Source of the DNA: CAYJLB01 sp964370845
GTDB taxonomy: Bacteria; Bacillota; Clostridia; Oscillospirales; Ruminococcaceae
DNA length: 26,801 nt
Direction of reading: 5' to 3'
Assembly: GCA_964370845.1 (NCBI GenBank)
Contig: CAYJLB010000027.1
Coordinates: 1-26,801 of the forward strand
This document shows positions 1 to 7,364 of this stretch, in pieces. Below the pieces are notes generated by a model. It saw only the letters and a list, made by a program, of their open reading frames with translations. It did no database searches and had not been told where the DNA came from. A program made the position numbers and the translations under genes. Positions within the stretch are counted from its first letter, which is position 1. Every line of letters starts with the position of its first letter.

Positions 1-150
1 AAAGCAAAATGACATACTTTCGTTTCTGCGAGGTTATAGTTTTGTTTGTGATTTTCTTGAGTAACGTGACGTTGCATCCTTGCCCGCACTAAAAAAAGCA
101 AAATGACATACTTTCGTTTCTGCGAGGTTATAGTTTTGTTTGTGATTTTT
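1..150. repeat. Two tandem copies of a 94-bp intergenic repeat unit
   Basis: The first 56 bases recur at 95-150 with an offset of exactly 94 bp, almost without change. Within the unit, the 28-nt block at 28-55 (starting GCGAGGTTATAG) is copied exactly at 122-149 and again in reverse complement at 18249-18276. The 28-nt block at 63-90 (starting AACGTGACGTTGC, ending CCCGCACT) is identical to 9893-9920. The unit is GC-richer than the surrounding genes and contains no credible reading frame. It may continue to the left of the window. Confidence 0.85.
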
Positions 151-156
151 TCGAGT

Positions 157-273
157 AGCGTGACGTTGGCGGGGCTGCCTCCCGCGAGCGGACACGCTAA
201 GATTTGGTTGTGGTCTGTCCGCTTATTGTAATTTTGTAGAGATAAGATTTGCCTTATCCACAAACGTCACGTT
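157..273. repeat. Mosaic of short inverted repeats upstream of the PsiE-like gene
   Basis: Three elements are visible. A GC-rich stem (GGCGGGGCTGCCTCCCGC) near 166-184 is followed by an 8-bp inverted repeat AGCGGACA (187-194) / TGTCCGCT (216-223). A second hairpin is GATAAG (241-246) / CTTATC (253-258). Palindrome-like AACGTSACGTT words sit at 157-167 (one mismatch) and 263-273. The word GACACGCTAAG recurs near 12404. No gene is seen here; this looks like a composite of the dispersed repeats found in the other intergenic gaps. Confidence 0.7.
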
Positions 274-277
274 GCGT

Positions 278-306
278 TTGACAAAATCATACTAAAATGA
301 TATAAT
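278..306 (+). promoter_or_regulatory. Sigma-A type promoter for the PsiE-like gene
   Basis: TTGACA (278-283) and TATAAT (301-306) are separated by 17 bp, with an extended -10 (TGA directly before TATAAT). Both hexamers match consensus perfectly. Transcription would start near 313, leaving a leader of about 20 nt before the coding sequence. The promoter abuts the end of the repeat cluster. Confidence 0.85.
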
Positions 307-335
307 TAGTTGTAATCAAGACAAATGAAAGGATA

Positions 336-824
336 GTGACACTTCTGTATAAAACTAAACTTAAAAAAATCATCTTCAAAATTCCTGCAATTATAGAAAT
401 ATTTATCGGTTTGCTAATTTCTGTGGTAATTATTTTTGCAATAGTCGGAGTTGTGACAGACACTTCCACGAATTCAATTTTTGAAGACGGTGGATTAATG
501 ATTTTTTTACAAAGAATTACTGAAATTATCATTGGGATTGAATTTGTAAAGCTTATTTTTTCCCATACTTTAGATGCAACTCTCGAAGTAATTATTATGG
601 CGATTGTAAGACAAATTATTGTTCAGCATCTATCGCCTATTGACACTTTGCTTTATGTTGTTGCAATTTCTATTTTGTTTATTGCAAGAAAATATTTCTT
701 TATCAAAAAATTGGACGAGGATCATGGCGAGGTGGAGTATAGATTGCCATTTATTACTTCAATTAAGAAAGAAGCAACGGATAATTCACAGGTAAATTCA
801 AAAGAAAATTCTTCGGAAAAATAA
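336..824 (+). CDS. PsiE-like small integral membrane protein
   Basis: A 162-residue membrane protein resembling the phosphate-starvation-inducible PsiE family, whose molecular function is not established. Hydrophobic segments lie at about residues 15-40, 55-75 and 100-118. The segment with FVKLIFSHTLDATLEVIIMA followed by IVRQIIVQHL resembles the PsiE core. The C-terminus (about 125-162) is charged and probably cytoplasmic. A consensus promoter lies just upstream. The start is uncertain. GTG at 336 is only 2 nt after the GAAAGGA ribosome site (327-333), which is too close, whereas the in-frame CTG at 345 would sit 11 nt away, the spacing used by several other genes in this window. The gene ends at a bidirectional terminator facing the transaldolase. 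The family call rests on remembered sequence patterns and is moderate. Confidence 0.65.
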   Translation: MTLLYKTKLKKIIFKIPAIIEIFIGLLISVVIIFAIVGVVTDTSTNSIFEDGGLMIFLQRITEIIIGIEFVKLIFSHTLDATLEVIIMAIVRQIIVQHLSPIDTLLYVVAISILFIARKYFFIKKLDEDHGEVEYRLPFITSIKKEATDNSQVNSKENSSEK

Positions 825-873
825 TAAAAGGTTGTTGCAAAGTGTAAAAATACATTTTGTAACAACCTTTTTT
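825..873. terminator. Bidirectional intrinsic terminator
   Basis: An inverted repeat, AAAAGGTTGTTGCAAA against TTTTGTAACAACCTTTT, is closed by an AT-rich loop and flanked by A and T runs on the two sides. It lies between two convergent genes (stops at 824 and 884), so it can end transcription from both. Confidence 0.85.
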
Positions 874-883
874 ATTTAAATTA

Positions 884-1537
884 TTAAGCTAAACCAGAAG
901 CTTCATAATCTTTTATGAATTTTTCAATTCCAATGTCAGTTAGCGGGTGTTTTGTCATTTGCTCAATTACTGAATATGGAACGGTTGCAATGTCAGCACC
1001 TGCTAATGCGCAGTCAGTAACGTGGACAGGATTTCTAACACTTGCTGCGATAATTTCACTTTGAATTCCAGCAACACGGAACATTTCAGCGATTTCTGCC
1101 ACTAAATTAATGCCTTTTTCACTAATATCGTCAAGTCTTCCGATAAAAGGAGAAACATAAGTAGCTCCAGCTCTTGCAGCTAATAAAGCTTGATTTGAAC
1201 TAAAAATCAAAGTTACATTTGTCTTAATTCCCTCAGCAGTTAGCTGTTTGCAAGCCTTTAAACCTTCAATTGTCATAGGGATTTTAACTACCATATTTGG
1301 GTGAATTTTTGCAATAGCACGTCCTTCTTCAACCATGGTTTGAGCGTCCGTTGTTGTAGCTTTAACTTCGCCACTTATTGGGCCGTCAACTATTGAAGCG
1401 ATTTCCGCGATTACTTCTTCAAAAACTCGTCCCTCCTTGGCGATTAGAGATGGGTTTGTAGTTACGCCACAGATTACTCCAAGGTCATTCGCTTTTTTGA
1501 TGTCTTCAACATTTGCTGTGTCAATAAAAAATCTCAT
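884..1537 (-). CDS. tal: Transaldolase (short TalC/FSA-like family)
   Basis: A 217-residue TIM-barrel aldolase of the short transaldolase family, acting in the cytosol in the non-oxidative pentose phosphate pathway by moving a dihydroxyacetone unit between sugar phosphates. The start (RFFIDTANVEDIK) and GVTTNPSLIAKEG are typical. The Schiff-base lysine is K85 in VVKIPMT. Two positions separate true transaldolases from fructose-6-phosphate aldolase. In the E. coli FSA numbering I recall, Tyr131 and Gln59 are FSA-specific, whereas here residue 131 is Phe (SPFIGRLD) and Glu57 replaces the Gln. I therefore infer transaldolase rather than FSA activity. The leader has AGAAGGA, then an ATG at 1548-1546 that opens a 4-codon frame whose TGA overlaps the true start. 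Single-gene unit with its own promoter. Confidence 0.93.
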   Translation of the reverse strand: MRFFIDTANVEDIKKANDLGVICGVTTNPSLIAKEGRVFEEVIAEIASIVDGPISGEVKATTTDAQTMVEEGRAIAKIHPNMVVKIPMTIEGLKACKQLTAEGIKTNVTLIFSSNQALLAARAGATYVSPFIGRLDDISEKGINLVAEIAEMFRVAGIQSEIIAASVRNPVHVTDCALAGADIATVPYSVIEQMTKHPLTDIGIEKFIKDYEASGLA

Positions 1538-1603
1538 TTTACAACCATTCCTTCTAGTTTATTTTTTTATATATTAGCCTTTAAAAACATTACTCTAGAT
1601 ATG

Positions 1604-1632
1604 ATTATATCATTTAAAAATATAAATTTCAA
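1604..1632 (-). promoter_or_regulatory. Promoter of the transaldolase gene
   Basis: On the minus strand, TTGAAA (1632-1627) and TATAAT (1609-1604) are 17 bp apart, with TGA before the -10 element. The leader would be about 60 nt long. Confidence 0.75.
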
Positions 1633-1736
1633 CCATTTCACAAAAATTTCATCAAAAAATGAAAATATTTATAAATTTTTCCTGTCTATATAATTGAGAA
1701 GTTAATTATTTATTTAACAAAGAAAGGATATTGCTT

Positions 1737-2729
1737 ATGAAAAATTTAATTAAACCAATTTTTGCTTTTTCAACCGCTATTATTTTGCTAGTTTTTACAG
1801 CTTGTAGTGCTAATTCAAACAATACTGGAAATATTGAAACTACAAAACCTGTCGAAGAAACAATCGCTACTGAAGAAAGCACAACTGAAGTTATTGAACC
1901 AAATTCAAAGGTCGATTGGGGGGTAACTTTATCGGCAAAAGATGTCACCTCTACTGGATTAACCTTAGTTTGCACACAAATGGGCGGAACTCCACAAGGT
2001 GAGTTGCAAACTGGAAGTTATTTTATTATTGAACAAAATATTGATGGAGTTTGGACAGAATGTGAGTTGCCACCTGGTGAAGGTGAACTGGCTTGGACAA
2101 TGGAAAGTTGGGGGATTTCCTTTAATGATAGCGTAGAATGGGAAGTTGATTGGAAATTCTTATATGGAAATTTAGCTGACGGAGAATACCGAATAGGGAA
2201 GTCAATTATGGATTTTATCGAACCAGGAAATTTCACTGAAGAAATGCACTACGCGAACTTTACTGTTGAAAGTGAAAATATTCAAGTTGTAAATCCTTTA
2301 ACTTCAGTAAATTCTTCCGAAGATTTTCGTGAATTAGGCTTTATTATAGATGCACCCGAAAATTCTAACGAAGTGAAATATTGGATTTTAAGCGGAAATA
2401 TTGCTCATATTGACTTTGCTTTAGAGGATAATAATTTCACTTTGAGAGCTTCAAAAATTGTAAGCGAAGAAGATTTGCACGGTGTTTACAAGGATTATGA
2501 AGAAGAAATCATTGGAATAGAAGTTGACGGAATTAACTATTCAATGTCAATTGAAGTTTACTCAATAGAAAATAATGGTGGTGGAGTTGCAACTTGTAAG
2601 ATAGATTTTATTGAACAAGAGTCGATTTACATAACTTTAACTACTACATCAAAAATGAGTAATGAAGAATTATCAAGTATAATTTCCGATGTAGCAAATG
2701 AAGTTGCCGAAGATAATATTTTAACATAA
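1737..2729 (+). CDS. Lipoprotein with bacterial Ig-like domain
   Basis: A predicted 330-residue lipoprotein anchored on the outer face of the membrane. The signal peptide MKNLIKPIFAFSTAIILLVFTAC ends in a lipobox with Cys23. A Thr/Glu-rich linker (about 24-58) leads to a domain at about 60-180 resembling the bacterial Ig-like (Big_14-type) domain of clostridial lipoproteins (TSTGLTLVCTQMGGTPQGEL, VEWEVDWKFLYG, LADGEYRIGKSIMDF). The remainder (about 190-330) is a second beta-rich domain I cannot name. The start is ATG 1737, 8 nt after AGAAAGGA. An in-frame TTG at 1731 is too close to it. A TATAAT lies at 1689-1694, but no good -35 is visible. The ligand is unknown. The gene converges on the surface protein through a strong terminator. 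Confidence 0.8.
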   Translation: MKNLIKPIFAFSTAIILLVFTACSANSNNTGNIETTKPVEETIATEESTTEVIEPNSKVDWGVTLSAKDVTSTGLTLVCTQMGGTPQGELQTGSYFIIEQNIDGVWTECELPPGEGELAWTMESWGISFNDSVEWEVDWKFLYGNLADGEYRIGKSIMDFIEPGNFTEEMHYANFTVESENIQVVNPLTSVNSSEDFRELGFIIDAPENSNEVKYWILSGNIAHIDFALEDNNFTLRASKIVSEEDLHGVYKDYEEEIIGIEVDGINYSMSIEVYSIENNGGGVATCKIDFIEQESIYITLTTTSKMSNEELSSIISDVANEVAEDNILT

Positions 2730-2734
2730 AAATC

Positions 2735-2774
2735 GGGTGTGACGAAACTTAAAATGTTTCGTCACACCCTTTTA
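2735..2774. terminator. Perfect 14-bp intrinsic terminator
   Basis: GGGTGTGACGAAAC (2735-2748) pairs perfectly with GTTTCGTCACACCC (2756-2769) across a 7-nt loop and is followed by TTTT. It lies between two convergent genes and mainly serves the plus-strand lipoprotein gene. Confidence 0.93.
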
Positions 2775-2800
2775 TTCTATCTAAAATAGAATTTTAATAT

Positions 2801-5386
2801 TTAGTCTTCTCTTTTATTGCGTGAAAATCTAACAAGTAATAATGCTAGAACAGCTGTAATTGCACCAATGAATAATAATCCTGTTGAACTCCAATTATTG
2901 CTTGTAATAGGTACAGCAAGAGGAATTTCTTCATCAATAATTTCTTCTTCCTCACCAGCTACATCTTCATCAGGAGGTGGTAACAATGGAACTGATTCAT
3001 CAGGAATTGTTTCTTCTTCATCAGGAGTTGTAGTTTCTACAATAGTTGTGGTTGTTTCAGTAGTAGTTTCAGTTGCAGGTGGTGGAATAATAGGCGTTAA
3101 GCTATTTGTAGCTTTAAATGAATAGTATTTTATCTCATCAATAGTAAATTCCGAAATTGCTTCTGAAGAAGTAGAAATTACTATTTTTTCACCATCGACA
3201 AATTCAACTTCCTCTTGATAAACTAATAATGAATTTAAATTATAACCGCTTGTAGCAACAGTTTCAACTAATCTATAAGTTCCATTTTCAAGTCCAAAGA
3301 ATGATAGTTTACCATTTTCGTCAGTAACTCCATTTACTAATGCGTCATTAATATCAAGGTAATCTTCCCAAACACCATCATTTAAAACTTGTAGTTTAAA
3401 TTCAGTGTTTGCAAGTGGACTTTCATTTGATACAGCAACTTTAGTAATGTCAATTAAACCTTTTACTCTTGCTCTTACGCTTGCATTGCTTGAAGTAAAG
3501 TTGATAACCGCTACGCCTTCTTCAGGTTCAGTTAATGTTGTTGAAGTAAAAGTAGCTGTGTTATTGTAAACTTGATTTGCTTTTCCTATTGTGTGATAAG
3601 CAACAGAATAAGAAAGTGGTTGTAAATTAGCGAAAGTTCCTTCGCCTAAAGATTGAACTATAAGCTCAATTTCGTCTTCTTCAAACGTTAACACCCAGTC
3701 ATTATATAGACCATCGCCGTCTAATGCTTGATAGTTGCCTAATGTTGCTAAGTATTTTGCAAATTTCTCGTTAGTGTCTATACCTGAACCGAACTGAATG
3801 CCATTATCACCGATAGTTCCTACATTAAAAATGAATTCTTTGCTGTCATAAGTAACTCCGAAAACAGGAGTTGTGCTTGTTATAATTCTTTGTTCGAAAT
3901 CTGCATAATCTTCTGTTTCGCCTTGAATTACTACAGGGATTTGACCTTCACCATCACCTTTTAAGTTAATTTCTTTTGCAGCTACATTGCTGATAACGCC
4001 CGTATTATCATATACTCGGTTTAAAGTTGTGTGGATAAAGAAGCCATTCACATCAAAATAATGGTCGCCTTCTAATTTATCTCTTACTATAACATTTTCG
4101 TATACAGTTACATCATTATAATCATTTCTAATTGTCGATGCTTCGTAATAAACTTGTGTTCCAAAAGAAATTTCCCAGTTTAATAAATAATCTCCACTTG
4201 AATGTGAATAGAACAAATTATTATTTCCATATTTGCTAATTACAGGTTTTGGGTAGAAATGTTCTAATCCTGGATTTGGTCCTGGAGGTGTTGGGTTTGG
4301 GTCTGGGTTGATGTTTACTTCTATTGAAACTCCGCCGACTTCAAAAGTATTTTCTTGTGAGCCTGGTTTTGAATTTTCATCAAAAGATAACTTTCCAGTT
4401 AGTTCAAAATTGCCGCCTCTACCAGATAAATTTTCTAAATTACTGTGAGCAACAAATTCAATGTATGTACCATTAGTATCTTCAACTATTGTCCAAAATC
4501 CTAAAATGACACTATCTTCAACATTTGTAGCTACATTAAGCACTAAACCAAATAACTCTTGATATTTTGTTGGTTCAGGGTTTTCGATGTCAGGATTTTC
4601 AGGTAAGTCTAAAATGTAGTTATACTTGATAAATTCGCTAGGTAAGCCAATTCTAAAATAATCCCAACCAGCAACTGTTTGAGTATCTAAAAATGACCAG
4701 TCAATATCAAAACGAATTTCATCGTCTACTTTTAAAATAACATTAGAAGTATAATCAGTCCAAACTCCATTGTTTTTGTATTGGAAAACAGGAGTAATAG
4801 TTGTGTTATTTGTTAAATCTGTGCCGTAAACAAAAGTTTGTGGTGCAACCGCAGTTTTTCCAAGTGTAACATTTACACCATTAATAGTAGGAGCTGCGTT
4901 TGCAGTCGCTTGTTCGTCAGTGTAATTAAGAGTTCCAAGTACAGGAACAGTTACGTTGCTAACAGGAGCTGCTACAAATTCGTCATTAAATACAACTTTA
5001 AGTGTATTTGCTGAAATGCTATAAGTACCAATTCCAGTTAAAGTAGTATCAACAGTGTCAGTGTAAGCTACAAAATCTGTTGGCAATGAATATGAGAAAT
5101 AATCATTTGCATTAACTGAACCGTCAGCAGGAACAGTAAATCCTAAATCAAATTTAACTGCATCACCGGACATTAGTTCTTCATTATTATATGCATTCCA
5201 ACTTGTACCGTTATCAGTGGTTGTTGACAATGTACTTGAAGCCATAGTAGTGATGATTTCTTGTGCTGGGGAATTGTTTCCTCCATTCGTTGCGAATACA
5301 TTTGTGACAGTTGTTGCAAGTAAAACTGTACCAATAGTTACACAAGATAACATTTTTTTAATAAATTTGTGTTTTTTCTTTGTCAT
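2801..5386 (-). CDS. Large surface adhesin-like protein with SpaA domain
   Basis: An 861-residue secreted, membrane-anchored protein. It starts with a long signal peptide (about 1-33, MTKKKHKFIKKMLSCVTIGT then a hydrophobic stretch). It continues with beta-sandwich regions resembling MSCRAMM/collagen-binding-type adhesin modules (about 40-640), including phrases such as SGDAVKFDLGF and DDEIRFDIDWSF. A SpaA/Cna-B-like prealbumin fold follows at about 640-764 (IDITKVAVSNESPLANTEFKL, ENGTYRLVETVATSGYNL). Next come a Pro/Thr/Glu-rich wall-spanning linker (765-825), a membrane helix (about 835-853) and the basic tail RFSRNKRED. This is the layout of a sortase substrate, but no LPxTG is present; only SSTG precedes the helix. 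The start is fixed by an AAGGAG site about 8 nt upstream. The ligand is unknown. Adhesion is inferred from architecture only. Confidence 0.8.
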   Translation of the reverse strand: MTKKKHKFIKKMLSCVTIGTVLLATTVTNVFATNGGNNSPAQEIITTMASSTLSTTTDNGTSWNAYNNEELMSGDAVKFDLGFTVPADGSVNANDYFSYSLPTDFVAYTDTVDTTLTGIGTYSISANTLKVVFNDEFVAAPVSNVTVPVLGTLNYTDEQATANAAPTINGVNVTLGKTAVAPQTFVYGTDLTNNTTITPVFQYKNNGVWTDYTSNVILKVDDEIRFDIDWSFLDTQTVAGWDYFRIGLPSEFIKYNYILDLPENPDIENPEPTKYQELFGLVLNVATNVEDSVILGFWTIVEDTNGTYIEFVAHSNLENLSGRGGNFELTGKLSFDENSKPGSQENTFEVGGVSIEVNINPDPNPTPPGPNPGLEHFYPKPVISKYGNNNLFYSHSSGDYLLNWEISFGTQVYYEASTIRNDYNDVTVYENVIVRDKLEGDHYFDVNGFFIHTTLNRVYDNTGVISNVAAKEINLKGDGEGQIPVVIQGETEDYADFEQRIITSTTPVFGVTYDSKEFIFNVGTIGDNGIQFGSGIDTNEKFAKYLATLGNYQALDGDGLYNDWVLTFEEDEIELIVQSLGEGTFANLQPLSYSVAYHTIGKANQVYNNTATFTSTTLTEPEEGVAVINFTSSNASVRARVKGLIDITKVAVSNESPLANTEFKLQVLNDGVWEDYLDINDALVNGVTDENGKLSFFGLENGTYRLVETVATSGYNLNSLLVYQEEVEFVDGEKIVISTSSEAISEFTIDEIKYYSFKATNSLTPIIPPPATETTTETTTTIVETTTPDEEETIPDESVPLLPPPDEDVAGEEEEIIDEEIPLAVPITSNNWSSTGLLFIGAITAVLALLLVRFSRNKRED

Positions 5387-5437
5387 AATAAAATCTCCTT
5401 ACAAATTTTTTTTCTTTAATTTCTTTACTTTAAACTC

Positions 5438-5471
5438 ATTATACAACATAAAAGTTACATAAAAGTTATAT
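5438..5471 (-). promoter_or_regulatory. Putative promoter with 11-bp direct repeats for the surface protein
   Basis: The minus strand has TATAAT (5443-5438) about 52 bp before the start codon but no recognisable -35. In its place stand three six-base words at an exact 11-bp period on the plus strand: CAACAT (5444-5449), TTACAT (5455-5460) and TTATAT (5466-5471), separated by AAAAG. One-turn direct repeats replacing a -35 are typical of OmpR/PhoB-type response regulators, so an activator site is inferred. Confidence 0.5.
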
Positions 5472-5610
5472 TTGGAGATATTTTGAAATTTATTTTTGCA
5501 ATTTGCTTATTTTTTTTCATTTATTTACAAATTATTAAAATTCTGTTAAAATAATAGTAGTATTTAATGTGTGTAAAAGATGAAAAAATTAAAAAGATTG
5601 ATGAAATGTA

Positions 5611-5639
5611 TTGAGTTATATAAATATAGGTGATATAAT
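5611..5639 (+). promoter_or_regulatory. Promoter of the zinc-ribbon membrane protein
   Basis: TTGAGT (5611-5616) and TATAAT (5634-5639) are 17 bp apart with an extended -10 (TGA before TATAAT). The rest of the 5387-5672 gap is AT-rich with nothing else recognised. Confidence 0.75.
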
Positions 5640-5672
5640 TAATAATAAAAAAATTAACGGACGGCTTGATAA

Positions 5673-6065
5673 ATGAACTGGCTTAGAAAATTTATGTTTG
5701 GGAGATATGGTGCTGATAAATTAAATCTCGCACTGATAATTATATCATTTATAATCTCATTTGTGGGGAATATTTTTTCATCTCTTATTATTTTGATAAT
5801 TTCATACGTTATTTTAATGGTGTGCATTTTTAGAATGTTATCAAAAAATATAACTGCAAGAATGAATGAAAATCAGAAATTCTTAAAAATTTTCACTCCA
5901 ATAGAAAATAAAGTTAAACGAAAAGTTAATGTTGCAAAAGGAACTAATTCCCATAAACATTATGAGTGTTCAAAGTGCAAACAAATTGTTCGTGTTCCTC
6001 GTGGGCGTGGAAGAATTGAAATAACTTGTCCAAAATGTAAAAATCGATTTGTTAAAAAGACATAA
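5673..6065 (+). CDS. Two-helix membrane protein with C-terminal zinc ribbon
   Basis: A 130-residue protein of unknown function. Two closely spaced hydrophobic helices (about 19-38 and 40-58) form a hairpin that anchors it in the membrane. A basic linker follows (KVKRKVNVAKGTNSHK). The C-terminal 35 residues form a zinc ribbon with two CxxC knuckles (CSKCKQIVRVPRGRG and CPKCKNRF). The ribbon probably faces the cytoplasm. Similar small proteins are common hypothetical genes in clostridia. The ribosome site is weak (GGACGG), and the gene stands alone between its promoter and a strong terminator. No function can be assigned from context. Confidence 0.8.
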   Translation: MNWLRKFMFGRYGADKLNLALIIISFIISFVGNIFSSLIILIISYVILMVCIFRMLSKNITARMNENQKFLKIFTPIENKVKRKVNVAKGTNSHKHYECSKCKQIVRVPRGRGRIEITCPKCKNRFVKKT

Positions 6066-6080
6066 TTTTAACCCAAATAA

Positions 6081-6118
6081 AAATGAGAAGGTAGTTTTTC
6101 TACCTTCTCATTTAATTT
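6081..6118. terminator. Perfect 14-bp bidirectional terminator
   Basis: AAATGAGAAGGTAG (6081-6094) pairs exactly with CTACCTTCTCATTT (6100-6113) across a T5 loop. A-rich and T-rich flanks occur on the two sides. It separates two convergent genes. Confidence 0.93.
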
Positions 6119-6134
6119 TTTACATTAAATTAAA

Positions 6135-6758
6135 CTAAATTATCATACTTTGAAAAGCAATTGCCTTTCCAATAATTCTCACTTTATTAGCTTCGTCTTT
6201 TGAAAAAACAAGTGGTGGGAATTTCGGATTTTCTGCAACTAAGGTTACTGAATCATTATCTTTGTAAACTCGCTTTAAAGTGGCAGTTGTGTCCATTCCA
6301 TCAATGCAAACTGCGGCAATTTCGCCATTTTCCACTACTGGTTGAATTCTTATAAAGACAATATCTCCATCGTTAATACGCGCGTTTATCATACTGTCGC
6401 CTTTGCAAACAAGGGCAAAATCTACATTCAATGAATTTTCACAATCTGCATAATCTGCAATATTTTCCTGTGCTAATATTGGTTCTCCACAAGCGATTGA
6501 GCCAAGTATAGGCACTTTTTTAAAGTCCACTGAACGCAAATTGTTGATAATATTTTGCCCAGCTTCTTCTTCGATAATAGCAGACTTTGGAATTCCAAAA
6601 TAGTCTGCAATTTTTTGTATAGCTCCCATTCGAGGAGTTTTTATGTCATTTTCCCAAGTGGAAACTGCTTTGTCGGAAACATTTGCGATTTTTGCAAGCT
6701 CAATTTGGCTTATGCCTTTTTCTTCTCTTAGTTTTTTTATATTTGAACCTATTGACAT
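6135..6758 (-). CDS. CI/LexA-like repressor: XRE HTH plus S24 peptidase
   Basis: A 207-residue phage-type repressor. Residues 6-60 are an XRE/Cro-CI helix-turn-helix (GISQIELAKIANVSDKAVST). Residues about 85-205 are a LexA/CI S24 self-cleavage domain with nucleophile Ser122 (KGDSM), general-base Lys162 (TLKRVY) and a probable cleavage site at Cys90-Gly91 (GSIACGEP), a Cys-Gly bond like that of UmuD. RecA-stimulated cleavage after DNA damage is the known behaviour of this fold and is inferred here. The gene is divergent from the small HTH gene and DUF1492 gene and has its own promoter with an operator, suggesting autoregulation. It is not host LexA, because the DNA-binding domain is XRE type. 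ATG 6758 has AAAGGA upstream. Confidence 0.9.
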   Translation of the reverse strand: MSIGSNIKKLREEKGISQIELAKIANVSDKAVSTWENDIKTPRMGAIQKIADYFGIPKSAIIEEEAGQNIINNLRSVDFKKVPILGSIACGEPILAQENIADYADCENSLNVDFALVCKGDSMINARINDGDIVFIRIQPVVENGEIAAVCIDGMDTTATLKRVYKDNDSVTLVAENPKFPPLVFSKDEANKVRIIGKAIAFQSMII

Positions 6759-6865
6759 AAAAATTGTCCTTTCTCAAAAAAACGGTGTGAACAAATCGTT
6801 AAAATATCAAAGGATTTGTAAACTTTGTTAACGGTGTATAAATTCTTTTGTCGAGTTATATTTTT

Positions 6866-6894
6866 ATTGTAAACTAAAAGTAGAATTTTGTCAA
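6866..6894 (-). promoter_or_regulatory. Repressor promoter with operator O1
   Basis: On the minus strand TTGACA (6894-6889) and TACAAT (6871-6866) are 17 bp apart. A 15-bp imperfect palindrome TAAACTAAAAGTAGA (6870-6884) overlaps the -10 and spacer, so a bound repressor would block this promoter. The leader is about 100 nt and includes a duplicated AACGGTGT (6781-6788 and 6830-6837) of unknown role. Confidence 0.75.
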
Positions 6895-6937
6895 TATATA
6901 AATTGGAAATTTCTACACATTTTTTGAAAAATAACTC

Positions 6938-6966
6938 TTGACATTCTACTTAAAGTAGATTATAAT
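6938..6966 (+). promoter_or_regulatory. Consensus promoter with operator O2 filling its spacer
   Basis: TTGACA (6938-6943), a 17-bp spacer and TATAAT (6961-6966) form a perfect promoter. The spacer is almost entirely the perfect 15-bp palindrome TCTACTTAAAGTAGA (6945-6959). O1 and O2 are centred 75 bp apart. Transcription would start near 6973 and cover the small HTH gene and the DUF1492 gene. Confidence 0.85.
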
Positions 6967-7087
6967 AAATGACATAAAGTATATACTATTTATAAAAGTT
7001 TAAAAATTCTTACTATTTCCTGTTAGAATAACTTAAATTTAATAGCAGTCGGATTTGTTTTGTGGTTGAATAAATGGTGGTGTGTGA

Positions 7088-7300
7088 ATGATTACGTTGA
7101 AATCTGCGCGGTTGTTATCGGGTTATACTCAATGGGAAATGGCTAAGATATTGGAAATTCCACTTTCTTGTTATTCTTATATTGAAAAAAATCCATCACT
7201 AGTTACAATTGAACAAGCTAAGATAATGTCTAATTATTTTCTTGTACCTTATGATGTTATTTTTTTCGGAAAAACATCTACTAAAAGTAGAGAAAAATAA
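7088..7300 (+). CDS. Small Cro-like XRE family DNA-binding protein
   Basis: A 70-residue protein that is almost entirely one XRE helix-turn-helix domain (ARLLSGYTQWEMAKILEIPL, then SYIEKNPSLVTIEQAKIMSN), the size and arrangement of phage Cro-type regulators. It is transcribed divergently from the S24 repressor and precedes the DUF1492 gene by 64 bp, probably as one transcript. The ribosome site is weak (GGTGGTGTG). The last codons contain a third copy of the operator palindrome (7277-7291), so the C-terminal TSTKSREK is constrained by, or derived from, a regulatory site. Which of the two HTH proteins binds the operators cannot be told from sequence. Confidence 0.8.
   Translation: MITLKSARLLSGYTQWEMAKILEIPLSCYSYIEKNPSLVTIEQAKIMSNYFLVPYDVIFFGKTSTKSREK
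7277..7291. promoter_or_regulatory. Operator O3 inside the HTH gene
   Basis: TCTACTAAAAGTAGA is a 15-bp palindrome with 6-bp arms, matching O2 except for the central bases. It lies in the last codons of the small HTH gene. Confidence 0.65.
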
Positions 7301-7330
7301 AATGTAAACTTGAATAAAAATAGTTAAATA

Positions 7331-7345
7331 TCTACTTTAAGTTTA
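7331..7345. promoter_or_regulatory. Operator O4 before the DUF1492 ribosome site
   Basis: TCTACTTTAAGTTTA is the reverse complement of an O1-like site (one base differs from O1). It ends 3 nt before the A-rich AAAAAGGAGG ribosome site. It also forms part of a 9-bp inverted repeat TGTAAACTT (7303-7311) / AAGTTTACA (7338-7346), so an RNA hairpin acting on translation is possible too. Confidence 0.6.
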
Positions 7346-7364
7346 CAAAAAGGAGGACGTTAAA

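Noticed and set aside
1..150. CRISPR array from the repeated units at the left edge
   Set aside because: There are only two copies at a 94-bp period, no uniform short repeat-spacer pattern, no cas genes, and the same modules occur singly elsewhere.
2817..3125. 102-codon plus-strand frame rich in Ser and Val
   Set aside because: It is the antisense of the Thr/Glu/Pro-rich linker of the surface protein; its composition is explained by that strand.
6135..6758. Host LexA
   Set aside because: The DNA-binding part is an XRE/CI helix-turn-helix rather than the LexA winged helix, and the operators do not resemble the Firmicutes SOS box.
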